Below the pieces are notes generated by a model that worked only from the letters and a program-made list of their open reading frames with translations, was not told where the DNA came from and did no database searches. The translations under genes were made by a program, and so were the position numbers. Shown here in pieces: positions 44,331-53,000 of a stretch of DNA of 64,000 bases (its first letter is position 1; each line of letters opens with the position of its first letter). The stretch is taken from the NCBI GenBank assembly GCA_021234155.1, contig JAJEKV010000013.1, forward strand, positions 14,051,877 through 14,115,876, written 5' to 3'. This stretch comes from Isoetes taiwanensis. Taxonomy: Eukaryota > Streptophyta > Lycopodiopsida > Isoetales > Isoetaceae.

Positions 44331-44345
44331 TGGTATCGAGCATGG
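44331..44345 (+). other. Primer-binding site (initiator tRNA-Met, one base deleted)
   Basis: TGGTATCGAGCATGG starts one base after the LTR and matches the usual initiator tRNA-Met complement apart from a missing A and a small difference downstream. Confidence 0.8.
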
Positions 44346-44490
44346 TTCTGGGAAGCCAAACTATTGCACTGGCCACATACTAACTCGATAGATCGTTAGC
44401 TAGAGAGTGAGGATTTTTGAGTAGTATGAGATTTGGGGTGGAGTATTAGATGTCGTCATGATTGCTTTAACGTGGTTTAAGAGTAAATAA

Positions 44491-44500
44491 GAGGTGAGTA
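44491..44500 (+). other. Candidate major 5' splice site
   Basis: GAG|GTGAGTA matches the plant donor consensus, with GT at 44494-44495. It lies between the primer-binding site and the first ORF, the place where retroviruses keep their major donor. Its use is inferred. Confidence 0.55.
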
Positions 44501-44899
44501 CCCGGTACCAAACCCTAACCCTAAGTGGCGGGCAGGGGGTACCCGGGTGTCATTTGGCGCAGAGAGAAACCTCGGGGTAGGGGTGCCCGCCAAAAAAAAA
44601 AAAAAAAAAAACCCTAAGTGGCGGGGCGGGCTGGGGTACCGGGCCACTGGCGCCAAATGGGCGACGTCGAGGTAGGGGGTGCCCGCCACCTCGAAAAGCG
44701 CGCTCCGCCACTTTTTCATAAAAAGTTTTTTTAGGGTTAAAATTTTAAAAGTGACTTTTTCTTTCACTTTTCTAGAATACCTAGCGCCCTTTTGAGCTCC
44801 GCCTAGCCGCCATAGCCGCCGGAACTAGAAGGAGGCCTCCGCCATAGCCAAACCTCGGCCTTCACCTTCTTCCCCCAAGCGCCTGCCCAGCGGCCGCCT

Positions 44900-44916
44900 A
44901 GCGCCTACCTTTCAAG
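44900..44916 (+). other. Candidate 3' splice site before ORF1
   Basis: CTACCTTTCAAG ends one base before the ORF1 start codon (ATG 44918), downstream of a C/T-rich stretch. Confidence 0.4.
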
Positions 44917-44917
44917 G

Positions 44918-45730
44918 ATGGAGACACCCAAGCAAGTCTATAAGCGCAAACCTCGTCATTCTCAAACCCCTATAGAGTTCTTAATGGCTGAGCTGATGCC
45001 ACAACAAAACCCAGCGCCAGACGCAGAAGCAAAAACTGAAGAAATACTAGAATATTTCGTGAAGCGCTTCTACGAAGGGGTCAGAATACCATACCCGCTC
45101 TTTTGCTACAATGAGCGTTTTGTATTTAAGCTCAACGCCATTCGGGAGACCTGCATGGTAGTTGAACAGGAAGATGGCGTCCAGAAGTATGCCCGGTTCT
45201 TCCCGCCAGCAGGGGATGAACAAGCTGAGGAGGAGGCCCTACAAACGCAGGCCCAAAACAGTTTGCAAATGGCCCAAGAGGCGGACCTACAGTGGCTAGC
45301 ATTGGATGATCCGGCTTCAGGATACCGCTACCTGGGAAACGGCATGTGCCTCTTTGATGGGGGAGCCTACACTCTCCCATCGTTTTCATATGAAGAGGAG
45401 ACCAACCGTATCCTCTGGGAAGCAGGATCACCCTCGTATTTCACAGATCACTTTCAGCGGGCTGTTGAACGAGACATGCAAGCTAATCCTCCACGTTACT
45501 TCATAGAGCTTACAAGAAGAACAGAGATTAGAATAGCTAAAGAGAAGCAAGCAGAGGAGCAAGCCACACCGGGCAAGAAGTACGTAAGGCAAACACAGCT
45601 TGATCTGAGGAGGCCGCCAAGCTTCGGAGGATACTATTCATCAAAGAAATGTAGAACAAGAGCAAAATCAAGAGAATGCGGACGGCAAGAGGAAAGAGCA
45701 AGAGAGGCAACCGGGCCGGAAGGAGCCTAA
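44918..45730 (+). CDS. ORF1 of the histone-bearing element: unknown domain upstream of H3
   Basis: A 270-residue open frame from a good ATG. The N terminus is basic (METPKQVYKRKPRHSQTP), followed by a mixed globular-looking part containing EEILEYFVKRFYEGVRIPYP, an acidic Gln/Glu-rich stretch around residues 105-130, an aromatic region (GYRYLGNGMCLFDGGAYTLP), and a basic C-terminal tail. I recognise no family. The same frame continues, across two TAA codons at 45728 and 45779, into the histone H3 domain. ORF1 and H3 may therefore have been one protein of about 450 residues, comparable in size to the next ORF. Confidence 0.7.
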   Translation: METPKQVYKRKPRHSQTPIEFLMAELMPQQNPAPDAEAKTEEILEYFVKRFYEGVRIPYPLFCYNERFVFKLNAIRETCMVVEQEDGVQKYARFFPPAGDEQAEEEALQTQAQNSLQMAQEADLQWLALDDPASGYRYLGNGMCLFDGGAYTLPSFSYEEETNRILWEAGSPSYFTDHFQRAVERDMQANPPRYFIELTRRTEIRIAKEKQAEEQATPGKKYVRQTQLDLRRPPSFGGYYSSKKCRTRAKSRECGRQEERAREATGPEGA

Positions 45731-45781
45731 TCGAGGAAGGAAGAGGAAGAAAGGCATCGGCAAGAGCAACCACCGCAGTAA

Positions 45782-46270
45782 GTCCGTGTTCCCGCCCAAG
45801 ACAAAAAGAAGACACCCCAAAGATCTGGTGTTCAGTATAAGGATCAGCTTAGGGCTCGAGGAGGAATCGCTAAGGCTGCAAGGGATAACCGGCGGGACAA
45901 CATCATCCGTAAAGCCCGGCATCCTGGAACAGCAGGGAAGACTCTACCCGGAGCTGCACCCCAACCTAGGAGGAGGCATCGTTACAAGCCTGGTACCGTG
46001 GCACTTCGAGAGATAAGGAAGTACCAGAAATCCACTGAGTTTCTGTTACGAAAACTTCCTTTCCAGCGTCTGGTCCGAGAGATTGCCCAAGAATTTAAGA
46101 CGGACCTTCGTTTTCAAACTCATGCCATTCTAGCACTACAGGAGGCGGCCGAGGCTTACTTGGTGGCCCTCTTTGGCGATGCAAACCTATGTGCCATCCA
46201 TGCCAAGCGAGTAACCATCATGACAAAAGACCTACAGTTAGCACGCCGGATCCGTGGGGAACGGTCATAA
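45782..46270 (+). CDS. Histone H3-like domain inside the retrotransposon
   Basis: A 162-codon frame with no ATG of its own before the fold. From residue 66 it follows canonical H3 without gaps: [62 protein letters not shown] and [10 protein letters not shown]. By hand I count about 15 differences from plant H3 over roughly 95 fold residues. The H3-H3' and H3-H4 contact residues Cys110, His113, Arg116 and Asp123 (H3 numbering) are kept; Pro121 is Thr. The loop lengths are those of H3, not centromeric CENH3. The tail (residues 1-65) is Lys/Arg-rich but lacks the ARTKQ start and the K4/K9/K27 contexts. Expression would need readthrough of, or splicing around, the upstream TAA codons. The family call is secure; function in the element is unknown. 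Confidence 0.95.
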   Translation, partial: VRVPAQDKKKTPQRSGVQYKDQLRARGGIAKAARDNRRDNIIRKARHPGTAGKTLPGAAPQPRRRHRYKPGTVALREIRKYQKSTEFLLRKLPFQRLVREIAQEFKTDLRFQTHAILALQEAAEAYLVALFGDANLCAIHAKRVTIMTKDLQLARRIRGERS

Positions 46271-46541
46271 TTATGTACATCACAATTTTGTATCTATGTA
46301 AATCGGTATATATAATAATACAAAACTGTTTTGACTTCTTATTTTGAATTGTGAATTTTCCTACAATTAAAAAATAAATAAATAAATAAAATAAAAATAA
46401 TAATAACTGAAAAAAAAAAAAGAGATGATGAGCTGGCGCCTCGAACGCCGTGCCCAGCAAGTTAAATACTCAGATTCATTTTTAGGGTTTCATCATTTCT
46501 TACTCCTGTTTCCTTCTTCCTCCCATCTTCCGCCTGCAGTG
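46271..46541 (+). other. Spacer between H3 and the H4/H2A ORF, with AT-rich tract, A12 and acceptor
   Basis: Very AT-rich with overlapping AATAAA words at 46374-46395 and a run of 12 A at 46410-46421, resembling the end of a polyadenylated message. Then comes a long C/T-rich tract ending CGCCTGCAG (AG at 46538-46539), a strong acceptor-like sequence two bases before the next ATG. Confidence 0.6.
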
Positions 46542-47951
46542 ATGGACTACGCTGGCCGACTAGCATGGTACATGGGAGGCGAGCAATGGGATCCCCAGGT
46601 TCCTTACCCTCTCTTGGATCCTATGTTGCAGAGTTCAGTCGACCTCATCGACAATATGCGCGCCCACCCTGACTATGCGACCTTTGTAGAGTTCTATGAT
46701 GAGGAAATATTGCCTGAAGCGGAATTCTTTGGGGAACCGCCCCAACCTTATCTTCACAGAGATATTGTGGAGCATATGTTGGGAGATGATCGCCACAGCT
46801 ATGACATCCTCAAGGGCATCATCAGACGTGCTAAGCACGCTCCCATTATCGATTGTGGCTCTAATGGGCTATACTTTGAAGCCCAGTTTGCCCTTGCTCT
46901 TATTATGGACAGGTATGTTGATGGTACTGACACCGCTTTAGAGCAAGCTAAGGCCCCACTTCCTCCAGATCCAGAGGAGGACGAGCAGATAAACTTTGCT
47001 GATTTTGAACGATGGAAGGAGTTAGCTAAAGAGAGGCCTTTACCTCGTAGTAAGGGCCAAGCACTTGTGGGATTGAGTTCGCTTGCTACCATCAAGGTTG
47101 GGGATCAAGATTACTTGCTGCTGAGCGACATTCAATGGGCGTATCAGCATATCGCCAATAAGGGTAAGCAGAGGACCGCTCACCTTCTTTATGAGCTGGC
47201 CGAATATTGTCAGGGTCAGCATGATTTCATTGATTACTCTCGCCCCAATTATGCGCCAGAGATACATCAACTGCTCAACTATCAACCCCTTGATGTTGAG
47301 CCTATCAGCACACTCTTGTCCTTGCGCCAGTTAATGATTCAGGGTACCCCATCTTCAGTTCCTGAATCGGCTTTCCAGGCTACGGGGCCACATGTGCCCA
47401 ACATCAACGACGTCGTCGTCAAGCTGGAGGACGACCCAACCATGGAGGATTTATGTGATGAGAGTCAGTATGCTCAGGAGGAGAAGGATTTTGCCATGGA
47501 GGAGGAGCTGCCCCGGAACTTGGAGTCCGAGTTGGCCTCTTCAACCCATCCGATGGTTCAGGGGTTGAAATGCCATATTACTCGATTCTTCCTGTCGGCT
47601 TTTACAAGCAGACAGGTTCTCTTCTTTGCTAAGGCAATTGCCCCTGAAGCAGAGGCGGCTGTATGGGCATTAAGGGCACTTTCCACCACAGCCGGCCACA
47701 AGAAGTTAGCTCCTAACCTTGAGCAGATCATCCTAGTGAACCGTGATCTTGCCATTGCAGTGTTTGACCATGAGATTGGTTCTTGGATGAACATGAGTCT
47801 GCTGGTTGCGGCGCCATTGGCTACAAATGTTCCTCCAGAAATAGCTTCATCAGCTGCCTCATCAGTTAATCCTAGCGTGTTACTCCTACAGCATCGACCA
47901 GAGCCCCAGTTTGATACTCAAGCACAAGATGTTGACGGATCGACCTCTTAG
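46542..47951 (+). CDS. Histone H4-like/H2A-like fusion protein
   Basis: A 469-residue intact frame. Residues 88-137 align without gaps to the first two helices of H4 (12 identities of 50 by hand), including IRR at 94-96, Y111, E113 and the T/E/A spacing of TALEQAK. After an insertion of about 55 residues, SDIQWAY at 195-201 matches H4 helix 3 (MDVVYAL). Residues 341-430 match H2A: GL, then APEAEAAV at 367-374 for H2A's APVYLAAV, and NRDLAIAVFDHEI at 400-412 for PRHIQLAVRNDEEL (11 identities of 49 from residue 365). The 1-80 and 210-335 regions are unassigned and acidic. I chose ATG 46542 rather than 46425 because the acceptor-like CTGCAG lies directly before it. Most DNA-contact arginines and the H2A acidic patch are not conserved, so it may not form ordinary nucleosomes. 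Profile searches are needed to confirm. Confidence 0.65.
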   Translation: MDYAGRLAWYMGGEQWDPQVPYPLLDPMLQSSVDLIDNMRAHPDYATFVEFYDEEILPEAEFFGEPPQPYLHRDIVEHMLGDDRHSYDILKGIIRRAKHAPIIDCGSNGLYFEAQFALALIMDRYVDGTDTALEQAKAPLPPDPEEDEQINFADFERWKELAKERPLPRSKGQALVGLSSLATIKVGDQDYLLLSDIQWAYQHIANKGKQRTAHLLYELAEYCQGQHDFIDYSRPNYAPEIHQLLNYQPLDVEPISTLLSLRQLMIQGTPSSVPESAFQATGPHVPNINDVVVKLEDDPTMEDLCDESQYAQEEKDFAMEEELPRNLESELASSTHPMVQGLKCHITRFFLSAFTSRQVLFFAKAIAPEAEAAVWALRALSTTAGHKKLAPNLEQIILVNRDLAIAVFDHEIGSWMNMSLLVAAPLATNVPPEIASSAASSVNPSVLLLQHRPEPQFDTQAQDVDGSTS

Positions 47952-48198
47952 TTTTAGGTTTCATTGGGTCATCGTATGAAATTTTGTTAATTTTGATTGG
48001 CATTACCTCTAGTGGGCCAACACCAAAATCTATGTACTGTTTTCAATTTTATATATATTCAGGATATCTTCTTATGTTTCTTGCACTGTTGAAAACCATT
48101 GAATTGTTTTCTCCTTTCAATGCTTAATTATCTTCCTTAAAGTTCGAGTGGAAGGAAATTGTTTCAATGTATATATAATTATTCCTGTCGTCTTGCAG
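47952..48198 (+). other. Spacer with acceptor before the H2B-like ORF
   Basis: AT-rich non-coding sequence ending in TTCCTGTCGTCTTGCAG (AG at 48197-48198), a good plant 3' splice site. No donor is obvious inside this spacer, which favours splicing from an upstream donor. Confidence 0.55.
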
Positions 48199-48245
48199 AA
48201 GAAACACTTGAGGAATACCAGGACAGGATCACCGATCTGATAAGA

Positions 48246-48659
48246 ATGGATGAACAGGGACCTTCTGAACAGGACTATGGGGAACGATACAACGAGTATC
48301 CTGAACGGGAAGTTGACGATGACATAGCGGAGCTTAGGGTGCCGGAACAACCTTATGATCCTGACAAGGGCATGGAAGCAGTTACTCTTCTTCGAGAACG
48401 TGCTTACGATGATCTGAAATGGACTCTTTCCCGTACTTGGGATTATTGGAATATGACCCCACATCAAGCTTTTGATGATGCTAATGATCATCTCTGGCAA
48501 ATCTTCTACGCACTGCGAAGGCTCTTCAACCTTCTGATTATTAGCCCCACTTGGGATTATCAACCCGTTATTATCCAGGCTTGGGCACGTTACAAGCTCG
48601 TCAGAGCTGTGCGTGAGAGTGTGCGCTATGCCGTCATGTATCCCTACGCAAACCCTTAA
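48246..48659 (+). CDS. Histone H2B-like protein
   Basis: A 137-residue frame starting at the first ATG after the acceptor at 48198; its length is like that of H2B. The N-terminal 45 residues are acidic, unlike the basic H2B tail. From residue 53 it aligns to H2B without gaps through helix 2: AY at 53-54, MTPHQAFDDANDHLWQIFYAL at 70-90 against H2B's [20 protein letters not shown] pattern (shared A, N, IF, L), then IIQAWAR at 109-115 for the EIQTAVR of helix 3, and AVRESVRYAV at 121-130 for the AVSEGTKAV of the C-terminal helix. Identity is low, so the call rests on position and pattern and on its place next to H3, H4-like and H2A-like sequences. Confidence 0.55.
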   Translation: MDEQGPSEQDYGERYNEYPEREVDDDIAELRVPEQPYDPDKGMEAVTLLRERAYDDLKWTLSRTWDYWNMTPHQAFDDANDHLWQIFYALRRLFNLLIISPTWDYQPVIIQAWARYKLVRAVRESVRYAVMYPYANP

Positions 48660-48910
48660 GCCGCAATTTCCAGTTTTGTGTGTTCCTATGCTTCACTATG
48701 GCTAGGAAATGGCTTGTATCAGGCCTCTTTATGTATTATATAACTATAAGTTTATAACTGTGTTCCATATGAACTTCTTTGATGTAACCGTTATCTCGCT
48801 TGTAATTTGAATCTTCCGTCCTTTTTCGTGTTCACTTGTGTTTCTTGATACTACTCAAAATGACTTTGTTATAACACTTACTGTTATCGTACTCTTTCTT
48901 ATATCATCGT
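48660..48910 (+). other. Spacer between H2B-like ORF and gag
   Basis: AT-rich, non-coding. A pyrimidine-rich stretch with TAATATAG at 48917-48923 lies just inside the gag frame and could be another acceptor. Confidence 0.4.
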
Positions 48911-49681
48911 ATGTTTAATATAGACGGTGCACGCAATGCCGCCTGGCAGACACCCTCAAACGCCAGTCGGTTAACACCCGAACAAGAATTGATGCTGATG
49001 AAAAGACAGTTAGGCGAATTACAGGCCTACGTCTTGCATGCTAACCCACCACAGCATGTACAACAGGATGCACCGGAGTTACCTCCGTTGCCGCCTAGTC
49101 CACCTACACAGCAGCCGTCCCCAACACGAACCAGTCCTGTACCCGTGCGAAAGAGGTCCCACTCTAAACGCCGACGGAGCTCCTCTAGAGACAGTGCCAC
49201 CTCCTCAAAGTCTGCCACTTCAGTGTCATCTGAATCATCCGCATCATCTGGTGGCCATGCAAAGCGCCGAGATAAGGAGTACCGCAAGACAGTTGATACA
49301 ACCATAACTAGTATATGGAAGAATAGGAAATTGGCCCAGTTTGATGGGAAATCTAGAGGCGGCTTGAATGCCGAATCCTGGCTGGACGAAATGAAGGAGT
49401 TCGGCAGGTCCTATGGCATGACAGAGAAGGATACAGGAAAGGTTGCCACCACAAACCTTACCGGAGCTGCCCGTATTTGGTGGAAGGGCTATGCCAGAGC
49501 CAAACATCTGGACAGGAGTAGATGCAACTTCAGAAAGTTTGCCAAGGCCTTCAAATCGCATTATGTGCCTCGTGCACATAAATGCCAGCAGATCCAGACT
49601 TTCTACAGGTTGGAGCAGAAGAGTATGTCCGCATGTGCTTACACGGATGAGTTTATACCGAGACCGTATGTACCGGTATGA
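48911..49681 (+). CDS. gag of the histone-bearing element (N-terminal part)
   Basis: A 256-residue frame. A Pro-rich then Ser/Arg-rich region (KRRRSSSRDS at about 75-85) precedes the conserved Ty3 capsid-type domain, with FDGKSRGGLNAESWLDEM, AARIWWKGY and NFRKFAKAFKSHYVP. It is cut short by a frameshift near 49660; remains of the rest follow, with a degenerate zinc knuckle (CYMCMRPDTSCENC, about 50037-50080). Confidence 0.85.
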   Translation: MFNIDGARNAAWQTPSNASRLTPEQELMLMKRQLGELQAYVLHANPPQHVQQDAPELPPLPPSPPTQQPSPTRTSPVPVRKRSHSKRRRSSSRDSATSSKSATSVSSESSASSGGHAKRRDKEYRKTVDTTITSIWKNRKLAQFDGKSRGGLNAESWLDEMKEFGRSYGMTEKDTGKVATTNLTGAARIWWKGYARAKHLDRSRCNFRKFAKAFKSHYVPRAHKCQQIQTFYRLEQKSMSACAYTDEFIPRPYVPV

Positions 49682-50224
49682 ATGAGAAAAGGGCGTGGAG
49701 GGCTATATTGAGGGTTTGGCACCATCGATCAAACGGATGGTTAAGGCCATCGACCAAATCGGGATAGTGCGGCCGAGGCTAAAGCATTGAGCCTCGAGGA
49801 GGACATACCAAGGAATCAAGATCCGCCCCGCTCCTTACTCGCAGACCACGGCCGCCCACACCTTACAAACCCCGCTCTCCAAGTCAGGGGCCCTCTTAGC
49901 GTAACTCTTCACGGCCGCCGTGAGAAGAAAGTCGCTTTTAGCACGCCGGATAAGCGAGCAATTTGGTAAGGAAGTTCAAACCCTCTTGCAGTCCATTCCT
50001 AAAGAGGCCGAAGAGAACACCGCTAGGGATAAGGCATGTTACATGTGTATGAGGCCGGACACTTCATGCGAGAATTGCCCATATGTTACCCGTGACGCCC
50101 GGTGGCCATGGCCGACCTTTGGCGGGATGATATTGAGTCAACATTACTGGCCGACGAGGACGCCCCGAAGTACATTCACGGTCGCGCCTCATATCCTTGC
50201 AGCTATAGAAACCGGCAATCTTTG

Positions 50225-51585
50225 AAAGTCAGCCTGCTGTCATTTCCACCATAGGCCAAATAGACAGTAAGCCTTTTGTAATTCTTATGGATACGGGGAG
50301 TACACATAATTTTGCTTCTCCTAGAATGGCCCAGGTCCTATAACTGGAAACCCTAAGGTCACGACCGAGACCTGTCACTTTAGCCAGTGGTAAGGTTAGA
50401 CATACTCATGGTCGTCGCATCAACCTTAAGATGCAGTTGCCAGGCGCACCAGTTGCTATGGGTGCCGAGTTAATGGATATTGGCAAATACGACCTCATTG
50501 TTGGAATGGAATTCTTGGCATCTGCAAAAGCCAACATAGACTGCGAGAAGAGAGAAGTTACCTTCAACGCAGCTAATGGAGCCCGTGTAACTATAAAAGG
50601 TGAACCATTCAACCCTATCATGCAGTCTATGTCCATTCGACAGTTAGATAAAGCTATACGCAAGCAAAAGCTCTTCTGCGTTATTCGACTTGCTTCCATT
50701 GAGTCAGATGCTAAGCAAAACCAAGTAATCAACGCCTTGCCACAGGGGATTGCCAGTATTCTCCATGAATTTAGCGATCTTTTCCCAGACGAGATCCAGA
50801 AGCTTCCTCCTTTTAGAGGGGTAGAATGTGAGATAGCTTTAGAGCCAGGCACTAAGCCTACCAGCAAGGCCCCGTACCGGATGAGTCCCCCAGAGTTGGC
50901 AGAGCTTAAGAAGCAACTTCAAGAGCTGCTAAACCTAGGTTTTATTCGACCTAGCGTTTAGCCCTTTGGCTCCCCTATTCTTTTGTAAAGAAAAAAGGGC
51001 GGCTCCTTGATAATGTGTATTGATTATCGGCAACTCAACAAGCATACCATCAAAAATCGCTATGCTTTGCCGAGAGCAGATGATCTAATGGATCAGTTGC
51101 AAGGGGCCAAATATTTTTCAAAGATTGACCTTCGCTCGGGATATCATCAGATAAGGATTAAAGAGGAGGACATCCATAAATCTGCTTTTCGCACTAGATA
51201 TGGGCATTATGAGTTTACCGTTATGCCTTTCGGATTAACTAATGCCCCATAGCGTTTATGCGGTTAATGAGCGGTGTTTTCCGACAATACTTGGATGATT
51301 TTGTTGTCATTTTCTTTGGACGACATTCTCATCTACAGTAAGACTCTAGAAGAGCATGAGAAACATCTTAAATTGGCCCTACAAAAGTTAAGACGTCATC
51401 AGCTTTTTGCCAAGTTCTCTAAGTGCAAGTTTGCCACTCCAAAGGTTGACTATTTGGGCCATATCATTTCTGCAGAGGGAATTGCTACAGATCCAGCAAA
51501 AATAGAGGCCGTAAGGGAATGGCCTATTCCAGAAAATGTCTCCGAGGTCCGAAGTTTCTTGGGGCTAGGGGATACTACCTAAAAT
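50225..51585 (+). pseudogene. Protease and reverse transcriptase of the histone-bearing element, broken
   Basis: Protease active site DTGS at 50290-50301; the IGKYDLIVGMEFL motif at about 50475-50520. RT blocks: QLLNLGF-type start, [20 protein letters not shown] at 51013-51072, [23 protein letters not shown] at 51220-51250, [14 protein letters not shown] at 51316-51360. Interruptions include a stop near 50340, stops near 50961 and 51252, and a shift near 51290. The YxDD-type box is damaged. Confidence 0.9.
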
Positions 51586-51639
51586 TTGTGAAGGATTTTG
51601 CAAAGATTGCAGTCCCTCTTACAAATCGACCAAGCATGA

Positions 51640-52130
51640 GAAGGTAAAGGATTGGATGGAGCACTGGAAGACTAAGGTTCAGGGAAGTTTCCAGCAGCTT
51701 AAAGATGCCTTAACCTCAGCACCCGTTCTCACGTTGCCCGATCCTGATAAGGATAAACTAGTGGCCACAGATGCAAGTAAAATCGCCACTGGTGGGGTTC
51801 TAATGCAGGAGGGGAGGGTTATTGCTTATGATTCAAAGAAGATGAACGAGACGGAACAGCGATATCCTACCCATGATCAGGAGTTGTTAGCTGTTGTTCG
51901 CGCCTTGCGAATATGGAGACACTACCTCCTTGGTAAAAGATTCCAATTGGACACGGATCACCAAAGTCTCCGTTATTTATCCACCCAACCGAACCTCAAC
52001 CTCCGTCAGAGGAGATGGATGGAATGTCTTGAAGAATATGATTTTGACATCATGTATAAGCCTGGAAAGCACAATGTGGTTGCGGATGCATTGTCACGCC
52101 ACCCCCAGAAACCGAACCCATTGTAATGCA
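51640..52130 (+). pseudogene. RNase H of the histone-bearing element
   Basis: VATDASKIATGGVLMQ, TEQRYPTHDQELLAVVRAL, TDHQSLRYL and the closing GKHNVVADALSRHP are in one frame (51656-52126). It is connected to RT by a frameshift near 51580-51650. Confidence 0.9.
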
Positions 52131-53000
52131 ATTTCTACACTCACAAGTGAGTTTGGGAAACAGATAGAACAGACCTTGGCCACGGATCCCGAGTTCTGTG
52201 AAATCTGGGCTAGTTTGAGTAAGGAAGCACGCACAGATAAAGAACGCGAAGCTTTCCGTTCATATAAGAAAGAGGGCAATTTGTTGTATCACAAGGATAA
52301 GTTGTGTGTACCTCGACCTCCGGGTGCGAAAAGTTAATCCTCCATGACACGCACAACAGCCCTATAGCTGGACATGCGGGTTTTATGAAGACCTATTTTA
52401 AAATCCGCTCTAGTTACTTTTGGCCTTCCATGAAGAAGGATATTGCTAGATACATTAAGCAGTGTCAAGTGTGTCAGCAAACCAAGGCGGAGCAACTAAG
52501 AGTTCCAGGAGAGCTGCAGCCTTTGGATGTGCCCCATAAAATGGGAAGTAATAACCATGGATTTCATTGTGGGCCTTCCACCGAACTCTCCGTGGCTATG
52601 ATGCACTAATGGTGGTCGCCGACAAATTATAAAAAATGGCTCACTTCTTGCCATGTCGCATTAACCGCAAACCGCCTTCGACACCGCCTTGCTTTTCGCA
52701 AAGGAGATCTTCAGGTTGCACGGAATGCCACGGGTTATTGTATCTGACAGGGATCCCAAATTTGTAAGTGCATTCTGGAAGGATTTCTTCACCACCATCC
52801 AGACCAAGCTTGCTATGAGTACCGCATATCATCCTCAGACAGATGGTCAGACAGAGCGTACCAACCGTATCATAGAGGATATGCTACTTAAGCTAATATG
52901 TGTGGAGTAAGCAATCCCAATGGGGGTGACTATATTTATCTAGTAGAGTTTGCCTATAACAAAAGATGAAACGAGGAGTCTTCCAGGATGTCTCCTTTCA
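52094..53000 (+). pseudogene. Integrase of the histone-bearing element, broken
   Basis: Zinc-binding region HDTHNSPIAGHAGF and CQVCQQTKAEQ at 52340-52500; then frames are lost across the first catalytic Asp (52550-52690). The later core is readable (IFRLHGMPRVIVSDRDPKF, HPQTDGQTERTNR) at 52700-52870, and a stop follows at 52910. Confidence 0.88.

Larger units (their letters stand above)
44346..44917 (+). other. Leader of the histone-bearing element, with a duplicated GC-rich segment and A20
   Basis: Two related GC-rich blocks, each running from CCCTAAGTGGCGGG to GTGCCCGCCA (about 44517-44591 and 44612-44690), are separated by 20 consecutive A residues at 44592-44611. The leader also holds a splice-donor consensus at 44491-44500. 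It has no long open frame. Confidence 0.7.

Noticed and set aside
44517..44530. Telomere-like CCCTAA words in the leader
   Set aside because: Only one or two copies as part of a GC-rich leader repeat; not a telomeric array.
45998..46270. Reading the H3 region as a host histone gene beside the element
   Set aside because: It lies between the LTR/primer-binding site and gag of an element with matching LTRs and a CATTT duplication, so it is inside the mobile unit. Its frame also links back to ORF1.
45782..46270. Centromeric CENH3
   Set aside because: The loop 1 length and most fold residues are those of ordinary H3, and no CENH3-type insertion is seen.
46425..46541. Use of the upstream ATG at 46425 as the start of the H4/H2A ORF
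   Set aside because: The stretch before 46542 is a pyrimidine-rich acceptor-like sequence ending CTGCAG; its translation looks like untranslated sequence.
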